Assembly: GCF_004770895.1 (NCBI RefSeq)
Contig: NZ_RQHS01000016.1
Location: 124,001-188,000, forward strand
Direction of reading: 5' to 3'
Length of the DNA: 64,000 nucleotides
DNA from: Leptospira dzoumogneensis
Lineage (GTDB): Bacteria > Spirochaetota > Leptospiria > Leptospirales > Leptospiraceae
In this document: positions 29,570-37,330 of the stretch, in pieces
Numbering within the stretch: the stretch's first letter is position 1
How the letters are laid out: every line of letters starts with the position of its first letter
Made by a program: the position numbers and the translations under genes
Notes under the pieces: generated by a model
What the model was told of the DNA's origin: nothing
What the model saw: the letters and a program-made list of their open reading frames with translations, nothing else
Databases searched by the model: none

Positions 29570-30412
29570 ATGTCTTCTTCTCCTAAAAACTATTGGATCC
29601 GAAATCCGAACTTTCTGGAAAACCAGGAAGACGCTATTCTCATCTCAGACAATAAAGGAAAACTTTTGGATTCAAATGTTCAGGCAAAAGAGCTTGGACT
29701 TATCCCGGAAAAGAACGATCTAAAACATTCTGCTTGGTACAAGAAACTTTCAAACGCGGATTCCAAAGAACATTCTCATCTTACATTACATCTTTCTTCC
29801 GGCAAAAGGAGATTCATATGCAGGGCGGTCCCGATCTTAGTGGATGAAAAAGAACCTGCAAAGGCATTCTATTTCAGGGACATCACCGAAAAATCTTTTA
29901 CGGAAGCAAAGGCTAAAAGATATGAAACCCTTTTTAGAAGACGAGAAAACAGAATTAAAGAATTAGAGATCCGCGATAAACTCACAGGGCTTTTCAATAG
30001 AGAATACACGATCGAATCCTTCCAAGCGGAAATTTATAGAGCGGAAAGAAGCGGAACCACGATCGGTGTGGTTTATTTGCATATAGACGGATTAAAAGAG
30101 ATCAACGAAATATTCGGAAATAACGGAGGAGACCTTCTTCTTAAAGAAATGGGAAGGATACTTTTGGAAAATTCCAGAAGGAGCGATATCTCTTCCAGGA
30201 TCGGAGGCGAAAAATTCTTACTTCTTCTTCCGGGAGCGCATAAGAATATAGTTTTGGAAAGAGCGGAGAAGATCAAAAGATTATTTTCAGAATCCAGTTC
30301 CAACGGTTCTTGGGGAGAAGTGAAAATCACCTTGTCCTTAGGAGTTGCGATGTATCCGGAAGACGGTTCCACATACGATATTCTTCTGCAAAAAGTCCAA
30401 ATAGGAAATTAA
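29570..30412 (+). CDS. PAS and degenerate GGDEF protein
   Basis: 280 residues. A PAS-like region (~15-115, ending RDITEKSFTEAKAKRYETLF) and a short coiled linker lead to a GGDEF domain starting LEIRDKLTGLFNREY. The active-site motif is GGEKF (212-216) instead of GG(D/E)EF, and the domain stops early: the usual ADxALYxAKxxGRN end is replaced by VQIGN. The inhibitory RxxD site (RRSD, 203-206) is kept five residues before the motif. It is therefore likely a poor or inactive cyclase and possibly a c-di-GMP receptor. The methyltransferase start codon directly follows its stop. Confidence 0.85.
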   Translation: MSSSPKNYWIRNPNFLENQEDAILISDNKGKLLDSNVQAKELGLIPEKNDLKHSAWYKKLSNADSKEHSHLTLHLSSGKRRFICRAVPILVDEKEPAKAFYFRDITEKSFTEAKAKRYETLFRRRENRIKELEIRDKLTGLFNREYTIESFQAEIYRAERSGTTIGVVYLHIDGLKEINEIFGNNGGDLLLKEMGRILLENSRRSDISSRIGGEKFLLLLPGAHKNIVLERAEKIKRLFSESSSNGSWGEVKITLSLGVAMYPEDGSTYDILLQKVQIGN

Positions 30413-31084
30413 ATGACCCACGTAGAAAAGTTCGAAGGCGAAAGAGCACAGGTTTACGAGAGAAGAATAGGAAAGATGATCCCGTTCTATTCAGGGATCA
30501 TGGAATTGGTAGCGATCTATCTTTTAGAAAATACTCCTGAAAATGGAAAGATCTTATCCGTAGGCTGCGGAACAGGAGCAGACTTTGCCAAATTATTAAA
30601 AATTTCTCCGGATCGGTTTTCAATTACAGGCTTAGACCCTTCTCCTGAAATGATCGAACAGGCTCGGAAAAAATTCCCTCAATCGAAATTCATCTGCGGA
30701 ACTGTGGGAGAACTTCCACTTGCAGAAGAATATGATTCCGTTACTCTGCTATTCGTTTTACATTTTCTTCCGGACACAGGAGATAAACTTTCTATCCTAA
30801 AAGAGATCTATGCAAGATTGAAAAAAGGCGGAAGTTTGATCTTATTCGATCTATTCGATTCGGAACCGAATGGAAGAGAAACTTTATTCCAAAATATAAA
30901 ATCTTATCTAATCAATTTCCAAGGTTGGGAAGAAGAAGCAGTCGAGATCTATTTAAAAAGAGTATTCGAACTACATCGTATTCCGGGTACCAGATACACG
31001 GAACTCTTGCAAGAAGCTGGATTTTCAGTCAGTTCTCAAAAATTCAGATCCTTGCATGTAGGTGGATGGATCGCTACCAAATAA
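30413..31084 (+). CDS. Class I SAM-dependent methyltransferase
   Basis: 223 residues. SAM-binding motif I is ILSVGCGTGADFAKLL, followed by ITGLDPSPEMIEQARKKFPQ and LKKGGSLILFDLFDSEP, the Methyltransf_25/UbiE-like layout. The ATG follows the GGDEF stop with no spacing, so translation is probably coupled. The substrate is unknown. No partner enzyme of a named pathway is adjacent. Confidence 0.9.
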   Translation: MTHVEKFEGERAQVYERRIGKMIPFYSGIMELVAIYLLENTPENGKILSVGCGTGADFAKLLKISPDRFSITGLDPSPEMIEQARKKFPQSKFICGTVGELPLAEEYDSVTLLFVLHFLPDTGDKLSILKEIYARLKKGGSLILFDLFDSEPNGRETLFQNIKSYLINFQGWEEEAVEIYLKRVFELHRIPGTRYTELLQEAGFSVSSQKFRSLHVGGWIATK

Positions 31085-31103
31085 GAACCTTCTAAAATTC
31101 CTA

Positions 31104-31643
31104 TTAGCTTCTTTTACTTGGTTTAAATGAAGAAGTCATGTTTTTAGAAGCTAACTTCTCCTCATAAAACTCTTTAGAAGCTGCATAGATCGTTTTTTCG
31201 AAGGTGGCATATACATTTCCTTCTTCGTCTTCGTATTTTGCGGGAAGATCGAAAACGATTTCACCTTTTTCTAATATATCTTGTTTTGTTTTTTCGATCA
31301 ATTCTTCGGAGATCAAAAATCGGATCTTTACTTTTCCGAGGATCGGCCGGACGAATTTTACTTTTGCAGCCTTGTCCCAAACAACATAGTCGGGCCCGAG
31401 TATCCACATCATCATCAACATATAGTACGGATCCACAGAACTATAGATACTCCCCCCGTAAATTGTTCCGACTCGATTCAATGTACGAAGATTTTTTTTT
31501 AAACTTACATGAAGCTCTCTCAAGTCAGAGGAGATGAATTGTATTTTTCCACCCGTGCACCATAAACAAGGCCAATGATTCAAACGAAAACGCAGCCACC
31601 AAGAGGAGATGGATTCTTTTTTATCGCTAGTATATAATTTCAT
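31104..31643 (-). CDS. DUF4442 hotdog-fold thioesterase-like protein
   Basis: 179 residues. LRTLNRVGTIYGGSIYSSVDPYYMLMMMWILG (split here for length: NRVGTIYGGSIYSSVDP) and VWDKAAKVKFVRPILGKVKI fit DUF4442 proteins, which have a hotdog fold related to acyl-CoA thioesterases. No catalytic residue is certain. It converges on the methyltransferase gene with a 19-base gap. Cytoplasmic. Confidence 0.8.
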   Translation of the reverse strand: MKLYTSDKKESISSWWLRFRLNHWPCLWCTGGKIQFISSDLRELHVSLKKNLRTLNRVGTIYGGSIYSSVDPYYMLMMMWILGPDYVVWDKAAKVKFVRPILGKVKIRFLISEELIEKTKQDILEKGEIVFDLPAKYEDEEGNVYATFEKTIYAASKEFYEEKLASKNMTSSFKPSKRS

Positions 31644-31925
31644 AATGGATTCTTTGCTGTCAGATTGGAAGCGGCTATCTTCTATGCAAGGCGATTTCCC
31701 TTCTGCTCATTCCTGAAAACATCCACTTATATTCCGGTTATATTAAGATAACAAATCTAGAACCTTTTTATTCTTTAGAAAACGATCGTTATGTTAACTT
31801 TTTAAAAATATTTGAAAGGACGTTGACAGGGAAAAAGTTCCAGGTATTTCTTTTTCTACTCCGTATATCGGAGTTAAGCATTAAACTTTTATAATGCAGA
31901 AAAATAGATCACGAATGGTGAAAAA
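31644..31925 (+). promoter_or_regulatory. Upstream region of the PI-PLC-like lipoprotein gene
   Basis: No gene seen in this 282-base gap. It holds TTGACA at about 31823-31828, a possible -35 element without a clear -10, and a short perfect hairpin CTCCGTATATCGGAG at 31859-31873 about 50 bases before the start codon, then CATTA...TAATG. Either could be a regulatory site. No convincing terminator for the DUF4442 gene is needed here, as that gene starts on the other side. Confidence 0.35.
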
Positions 31926-33860
31926 ATGAAAAGTTCCAAGGTGTTTTCCTCCCGAATCGTCGCAGCCGCATTTATTTGTGCTGTGTCCCTGATTGGAGCC
32001 GGATGTAAAGATTCCTCCTCAAACTACGATTCTTTGTTATTTTTAGTCCAATCCAACGGTAAATCCGGGGGAAATCTCCCGGCAGACATAAATTATAAGG
32101 CGGAATACCTGACTCCTGCTCCTTTGGACCAACCGAGCGGAATTCCTTTCGAGGGAGGCGGAACCAAGGGCAAAAATAGTAGAAGCCCAATTCCAGTTTA
32201 TGCCCCTAAATTACAGATAGATCCACAATCTTGGATGAGCAGCGGATACCAATCCAGATCCAATACTCAGCTCAGGAATATTTGTATCCCAGGAACACAT
32301 GACTCAGGGACGTACGGGATCCAGGGAATCGACGAAAATATTTCCCAAACTCAGGAATACACTGTGGGAGAACAATTGGCTCTCGGGTATCGTTACTTCG
32401 ATCTAAGGATCAAAAAGATCAGCGGGCAATTTAAGATCCACCACGGATCCAGCGTTTCCGTTTCCGCTCAGGAAGTTTTCCAACATATCTCCAGTTTCGT
32501 GAATAATCGTAAAAAAGAGATCGTATTCGTTCATATCCAAAACGTGGACAGTATGAGCGATGCGGAACATTACGAACTGAAAGACCAACTGGTTCTTCCT
32601 TATTTAGGTTCCAGAATGGCGCCTCGTAGTTTAGGAAATTCCGTGAACTTCTCCCAACTTTGGGATCTAGATAAGAACGTAATCCTCATCTGGGGCGGCG
32701 GAAATTACGCAGACTTATCTGAACGGTATTGGAACCAAGGCCAGACAATGAAGAGCGATTGGCAGAATACAGGAAGTGAAGGAGATCTGATTAAAGCGCT
32801 TAGAGCTCGTATCAAGGACAATAGAGAAGGTAAATTTTACGTAGCTCAAATGATCCTGACTCCGAATGCTTCTCAGATCATTTTCCCTCCTTATTGGGGA
32901 AGTATACAAGATCTCACCAATGATAAATTGGATCATGCAAGTTTTGTTTATGACTTGGATAGAGAAGCTAAAAAATCGGGACAACGTATCAATATTGCGA
33001 TGGTAGATTTTGCGGGTCCTCAATTCTCTCAATATGCTTTCGAAGCATGTATGGATGTGAACGATCTGGAACCGAGATACTTCACTTTAAAAAGTAAACA
33101 ATCCAATCTATGTTTAGATGTGAGTAGCAGCGGAACAGATAACGGAACTCGTGTCCAAGTTTGGAATTGCAACAATACTAACGCTCAAAAATGGTTCTAT
33201 GAACATTCTACAAGTCATCTAAGAAGCAAACTGAATAATGATAAATGTTTGGATAATGGCGCGGAGAATTGGAACGGAGGAAAGATAGTTCTCTGGGATT
33301 GTAGAGATAATATAGATAATATGAGATTCGATTTTTACGACGATTCTATGAGAGTTAGACAAAACGAATCTATTGCTGTAGATGCTAACGGTTCTACCAG
33401 CGGTTCCCTGGTCAGTCAGTGGACTTGGCATGGCGGAAACAACCAACGTTGGGAGAAAAATTATGAAACTCCTTACTTTGCTTTGGTCAACCAAGCTTCT
33501 AATCTTTGTCTAGATGTAAATAAGAGCAGCACAGACAATGGAGCAAGGATCCAAGTTTATAACTGTAACGGTACGGATGCTCAAAAATGGTATTACGATG
33601 CGAGCAATAGTTTCCTCAGAAGCAAACTGAATCCATATAAATGTATGGATAATGGTGGAGAAGCTCGTAACGGAGGAAAGATCGCTCTCTGGGATTGTAA
33701 AGATATGAACAATATGAGATTCGACTTTGTAGGAGATAGTATCCGCAATAGGATCAACTCTTTATATGCAGTTGATGCAAACGGAACTTCCAGTGGATCC
33801 TTAGTGAGCCAATGGGAATTCAAAAATACCAGCAACCAACTCTGGAAAAAATCGTATTAA
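31926..33860 (+). CDS. Lipoprotein with PI-PLC-like domain and two ricin-type lectin domains
   Basis: 644 residues. A lipoprotein signal ends LIGAGC near residue 27. A PI-PLC X-type domain occupies ~100-375: CIPGTHDSGTYG (first catalytic His), YRYFDLRIKK (Asp/Arg) and FKIHHGSSVS (second His) are present, followed by EIVFVHIQNVD. Two tandem ricin B (beta-trefoil) domains follow (about 380-510 and 515-644), each with CLDV, QxW and GSLVSQW motifs. It would be a surface or periplasmic phosphodiesterase that binds glycans and acts on phosphoinositides or GPI-like lipids. Activity and host target are inferred. Confidence 0.88.
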   Translation: MKSSKVFSSRIVAAAFICAVSLIGAGCKDSSSNYDSLLFLVQSNGKSGGNLPADINYKAEYLTPAPLDQPSGIPFEGGGTKGKNSRSPIPVYAPKLQIDPQSWMSSGYQSRSNTQLRNICIPGTHDSGTYGIQGIDENISQTQEYTVGEQLALGYRYFDLRIKKISGQFKIHHGSSVSVSAQEVFQHISSFVNNRKKEIVFVHIQNVDSMSDAEHYELKDQLVLPYLGSRMAPRSLGNSVNFSQLWDLDKNVILIWGGGNYADLSERYWNQGQTMKSDWQNTGSEGDLIKALRARIKDNREGKFYVAQMILTPNASQIIFPPYWGSIQDLTNDKLDHASFVYDLDREAKKSGQRINIAMVDFAGPQFSQYAFEACMDVNDLEPRYFTLKSKQSNLCLDVSSSGTDNGTRVQVWNCNNTNAQKWFYEHSTSHLRSKLNNDKCLDNGAENWNGGKIVLWDCRDNIDNMRFDFYDDSMRVRQNESIAVDANGSTSGSLVSQWTWHGGNNQRWEKNYETPYFALVNQASNLCLDVNKSSTDNGARIQVYNCNGTDAQKWYYDASNSFLRSKLNPYKCMDNGGEARNGGKIALWDCKDMNNMRFDFVGDSIRNRINSLYAVDANGTSSGSLVSQWEFKNTSNQLWKKSY

Positions 33861-33871
33861 GTTCGAAAACG

Positions 33872-33944
33872 GGGAATCTTATTTGATTCCCTCGTAACGA
33901 TACATCCAGTCCTGGCCTTTCTTAGCGAAACTAGGCAAGGCCAG
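33872..33944 (+). terminator. Two hairpins after the PI-PLC-like gene
   Basis: GGGAATC/GATTCCC (33872-33891) and CTGGCCTT/AAGGCCAG (33912-33944) are exact stems downstream of the stop at 33860. Neither has a good T-run, so they may be 3'-end stabilisers or weak bidirectional terminators between this gene and the convergent small gene. Confidence 0.4.
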
Positions 33945-33997
33945 AGTAAGGATTATATCCCTGATCCAACAACCTACCTAGCTTTCTTTTATTCATA

Positions 33998-34162
33998 TCA
34001 TCCGCCGAACGCAGCTTTGATCGCAACGAAGTTAGAAACCAAAGAATAAGCTGTCACTGCAAAAGAAACGGAAAGAGAGATCATAGCTACTCCGAGGCCG
34101 ATGGGAGATCCCCAAGAATACCAAGGGTAATCCGGAATTTCGTTCTTGCTATTTTCTGCCAT
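33998..34162 (-). CDS. 54-residue membrane protein
   Basis: Reads MAENSKNEIPDYPWYSWG, then a hydrophobic stretch of ~30 residues ending AFGG. The start codon at 34162 has AAGGAGA seven bases upstream, a strong ribosome site. One membrane span is predicted (residues ~20-48). The soluble N-terminus is polar with two Trp. Such small one-span proteins often bind or regulate a membrane complex, but I recognise no family. It is divergent from the MarR gene, with operator-like palindromes between. Confidence 0.75.
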   Translation of the reverse strand: MAENSKNEIPDYPWYSWGSPIGLGVAMISLSVSFAVTAYSLVSNFVAIKAAFGG

Positions 34163-34177
34163 GTTTGTTCTCCTTAG

Positions 34178-34219
34178 ATCGAATTAGCTCGATGGTCAAT
34201 TATCTTGATTATCGAGATA
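34178..34219. promoter_or_regulatory. Two MarR-type operators
   Basis: ATCGA-ATTAGC-TCGAT (34178-34193) and TATCTTGATTATCGAGATA (34201-34219) are palindromes in the gap between the small membrane gene and the MarR gene. The second closely resembles the ATCT(C/T)GA...TCGAGAT sites bound by MarR proteins. Both would allow control of the two divergent genes. Inference from form and place. Confidence 0.6.
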
Positions 34220-34236
34220 TTAGACGGTCGAAATAA

Positions 34237-34731
34237 TTGCAAGACAAAAAAATCCCAAAAACTAAGTCCGAATTGATGGAATCTATTATGACCGATTCCA
34301 AAAACCTGAGCACTGTATCCATTTTGTTCCACCAGACCATCGCGGATCGGCTTGGGCTGCATATTACGGATCACAAATGTGTAGACTTTCTATTTACACA
34401 GGGTCCTCAAACCGCAGGAGAGATCTCTAAGAACATGGGACTTAGCACTGGTGCGGTAACTTCTCTCATCGATCGTTTGGAGAAGAAGGGACTGGTAGAA
34501 CGTAAAAATGATCCGAGTGATAGGAGAAAGGTGAGAATTTTTCTCACCCAAGATTTGGCTGCTATGCAAAAGATAGGAAGCCTATTCGAAGGTTTAGCGA
34601 AATCAGTTTGGGAACAACTCTCCGGTTATACAGCCGAAGAATTAAAGATCATTCTGGATTATAACCGCAAATCGATCCGGATCATGGAAGAAGAAAGAGA
34701 AAAACTTCTACAGAACCGACCGGATGTATAA
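34237..34731 (+). CDS. MarR family transcriptional regulator
   Basis: 164 residues if the TTG at 34237 is used; an ATG at 34276 would give 151 and is equally plausible, as neither has a clear ribosome site. The winged helix is typical: PQTAGEISKNMGLSTGAVTS, LIDRLEKKGLVERK and the wing NDPSDRRKVRIFLT. Ligand unknown. Two palindromic operators lie directly upstream. The next genes on the same strand (SDR, aquaporin, GlpQ-like) start 136 bases later and may form a separate unit. Confidence 0.88.
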   Translation: MQDKKIPKTKSELMESIMTDSKNLSTVSILFHQTIADRLGLHITDHKCVDFLFTQGPQTAGEISKNMGLSTGAVTSLIDRLEKKGLVERKNDPSDRRKVRIFLTQDLAAMQKIGSLFEGLAKSVWEQLSGYTAEELKIILDYNRKSIRIMEEEREKLLQNRPDV

Positions 34732-34867
34732 ATCTTTTAGAAGGATTCTACTATTCCGCCTATATTTTTAAGCTTGCTCAACTAGCCGATCTTGCGGAAC
34801 AATTCTGCGAAAACTTTTAGAACTAAATGAATTCCGTATATTTCCGGAATTTTTAGGGGAGGAAAGG

Positions 34868-35608
34868 ATGAAAGCTTTAGTTACAGGAGCAAGCGAAGGG
34901 ATCGGAAGAGAATTCGCTAAACAATTAGCTGCAAAAGGTTATAAGATCACCGCAGTTGCAAGAAACGAAGCAAGACTCAAACAACTGATAGATGAACTCG
35001 GAAAAGGACATACATTCATCATCGCGGATCTATCGGATCCGAAATCAACCGCAAAGATCCAAAAAGAATTAGAAGATAACCATTACGATTTATTAATAAA
35101 TAATGCAGGGTTCGGAGTATACGGACCGTTCAATAAGGCGGATCTTTCTAGATTACAGGCGATGACCCGTCTTAATATTGATTCTCTTGTTTCTTTATCT
35201 TATTCTTTCTTAAAAAATTCCCAATCTGGGGATTCTTTGATGAATATATCCTCTACACTGGGTTTGGTTCCAATGCCATCTTCAGGTGTATATTCTGCAA
35301 CCAAGGCATTCGTAACTTCTTTCAGTGAGTCCTTATGGTATGAGCAAAGAAAAAGAGGAGTTTATGTTATGGGACTTTGTCCCGGAGTAACGGTTTCCAA
35401 CTTTTTCGAAAGAGCAGGAGGAGATCCGAAAGATTTTCCAAAAGCAATCGCTCAATCCGCGGAAACTTTGGTGGAATATGCTTTGGCAGCTTTGAAAAAA
35501 AGAAGTTCCCCTACCGTGGTTTCAGGACTTCCGAATAAAGTTTTAGTAAAAGTTTCTAAGCTGATCGGAAGAAAGGCTACAGTTAAATTGATGGGAAAAA
35601 TGAGGTAA
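34868..35608 (+). CDS. Short-chain dehydrogenase/reductase
   Basis: 246 residues, classical SDR. The cofactor motif is LVTGASEGIGREFAKQL, the NNAG motif is LLINNAGFGVYG, and the catalytic Ser/Tyr/Lys are in NISSTLGLVPMPSSGVYSAT and YSATK. It binds NAD(P)H; the Arg in VARNEARL suggests NADPH preference. The substrate is unknown. A ribosome site GGGGAGGAA precedes the ATG. It is followed by the aquaporin gene 7 bases later, so they share a transcript. Confidence 0.9.
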   Translation: MKALVTGASEGIGREFAKQLAAKGYKITAVARNEARLKQLIDELGKGHTFIIADLSDPKSTAKIQKELEDNHYDLLINNAGFGVYGPFNKADLSRLQAMTRLNIDSLVSLSYSFLKNSQSGDSLMNISSTLGLVPMPSSGVYSATKAFVTSFSESLWYEQRKRGVYVMGLCPGVTVSNFFERAGGDPKDFPKAIAQSAETLVEYALAALKKRSSPTVVSGLPNKVLVKVSKLIGRKATVKLMGKMR

Positions 35609-35615
35609 TATATAG

Positions 35616-36335
35616 ATGACGTCCCCTTTTTTTGGAGAATTTTTAGGCACATTTGTGCTCATACTTTTAGGAGACGGAGTAGTAGCCGGAGTTTTATTAG
35701 AAAAATCTAAAGCAAAAGATTCCGGTTGGATCGTGATCACCGCTGCTTGGGCATTCGCAGTCATCTTGGGAGTTTTTACTGCCAAAGCATTCGGAAGTGC
35801 GGATGCTCATTTAAATCCAGCAGTTACTTTGGCATTTGCTGTCCAGTCGGGAGAATATTCTAAAATTCCAATATACCTTCCTGCACAATTTTTGGGAGCG
35901 TTCTTAGGAGCGGTGGCTGTTTATCTGCATTATCTTCCTCATTGGAAAGAGACAAAGGACTCGGGAAAAATTTTGGCCGTATTCTCCACGGATCCTGCAA
36001 TCTCAAATCCTCCTTCTAACTTTATTAGTGAATTTTTAGGCACCTTCTTATTGATCTTAGGGATACATTCTATCTTCTCCCCTCAGATCGCAGACGTAAC
36101 CACTCCGATCGGCGTAGGATACGTGGGTCTTCTGGTTTGGGTGATCGGACTTTCTATGGGAGGAACCACCGGATATGCGATCAATCCGGCGAGAGATCTT
36201 GGACCTAGGTTAGCACATTATATTCTTCCTATCGCGAACAAAGGAAATTCAGGATGGAAATATGCGTGGCTTCCCATTCTTGCGCCTTTAGCTGGCGGAG
36301 TATTTGCCGGAATATTCTTAAAAACACTATTATAG
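35616..36335 (+). CDS. Aquaporin/glycerol facilitator family channel
   Basis: 239 residues with six hydrophobic spans and both NPA boxes ([11 protein letters not shown] and [11 protein letters not shown]). The GLV-type residue before the second box and the Asp after NPAR (NPARDLGPR) fit aquaglyceroporins such as GlpF. It would pass glycerol or water across the inner membrane. The GDPD gene begins 9 bases after its stop, a link that fits uptake of glycerol released from glycerophosphodiesters. Confidence 0.9.
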   Translation: MTSPFFGEFLGTFVLILLGDGVVAGVLLEKSKAKDSGWIVITAAWAFAVILGVFTAKAFGSADAHLNPAVTLAFAVQSGEYSKIPIYLPAQFLGAFLGAVAVYLHYLPHWKETKDSGKILAVFSTDPAISNPPSNFISEFLGTFLLILGIHSIFSPQIADVTTPIGVGYVGLLVWVIGLSMGGTTGYAINPARDLGPRLAHYILPIANKGNSGWKYAWLPILAPLAGGVFAGIFLKTLL

Positions 36336-36343
36336 TTGGCAGT

Positions 36344-37297
36344 ATGAAATCATTTAATATTAAACAAACATTCTTAATATTCTTTTTGATCCTCTCTTGT
36401 TCGGGAGAACAAATTCGAAACAAACCTATTGAAGGGAATCTAGATCTACAAGGCCATAGAGGAGCTAGAGGCCTAAAACCGGAAAACACCTGGCCGGCAT
36501 TCGAAGAAGCGCTCTCCCAAGGAATGACCACTATAGAGTTTGACACTGTTCTAACCAAAGATCAGAAAATTATAATACACCATGATTCTGAATCCAATCC
36601 GGCATTATGTTCTAAAAAAGACGGATCAGAGATCGTTTCAAGATCCATCTATGAACTTACTCTTTCAGAATTAAAAGAATTAGATTGCGGAACCAAAAAG
36701 AACCCTAAATTCCCTGAGCAGATCTCCGTTCCTGGAACGGAACTTTTAACCATCCAAGAATTTTTCGAAAAAGTGCAAACCTGGGAAAGAACAGGAAAAA
36801 GAAAAATTATCCCTAAGTTCAATATAGAGACCAAATTCCCGAATGATGAGCAATCAAAAGTCTCGAATGAAATTTTAGAGGCACATGTAAATCTTCTGAT
36901 CAAAGCAATTGAAACTGCAAAGGTAACGGATCGTGCGACAATCCAATCTTTTTATCTTCCTGCAATTTCCTTAGTGAAAAAGAAAAATCCTAAGATCAAA
37001 ACGTCTGCGTTATTCTCACTCACCTATCCCCAAGGTGCTGCAATGAAATTCGGGTTCGGTGATTCCAGAAGAGAACTTGTTTTAAATCAAACTAAAGAAC
37101 TAAAAGCGGATATTATTTCTCCTTATTTTTTATATGTAACGGATGAATTCGTTTCAAAGGCTCATTCTTTAGGAATTAAAGTGATCCCATGGACAGTGAA
37201 CGATACAAAAGAAATGGAAAGATTAATAGAAGCAGGTGTGGACGGAATTATTACAGATTATCCGGATCGATTGAATTCTGTTCTCAAAAAACATTAG
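36344..37297 (+). CDS. Glycerophosphodiester phosphodiesterase lipoprotein
   Basis: 317 residues from the ATG at 36344; an earlier start would overlap the channel gene. A lipoprotein signal ends FLILSC. The GDPD domain has [20 protein letters not shown] with the catalytic His pair start, [19 protein letters not shown] with the metal Glu/Asp and second His, and [16 protein letters not shown] near the end. It would split glycerophosphodiesters to glycerol-3-phosphate outside the inner membrane, beside the glycerol channel gene. Confidence 0.92.
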   Translation: MKSFNIKQTFLIFFLILSCSGEQIRNKPIEGNLDLQGHRGARGLKPENTWPAFEEALSQGMTTIEFDTVLTKDQKIIIHHDSESNPALCSKKDGSEIVSRSIYELTLSELKELDCGTKKNPKFPEQISVPGTELLTIQEFFEKVQTWERTGKRKIIPKFNIETKFPNDEQSKVSNEILEAHVNLLIKAIETAKVTDRATIQSFYLPAISLVKKKNPKIKTSALFSLTYPQGAAMKFGFGDSRRELVLNQTKELKADIISPYFLYVTDEFVSKAHSLGIKVIPWTVNDTKEMERLIEAGVDGIITDYPDRLNSVLKKH

Positions 37298-37330
37298 ACA
37301 CGCTTTGGGTTCTGCTTATCCTAACGGGAA

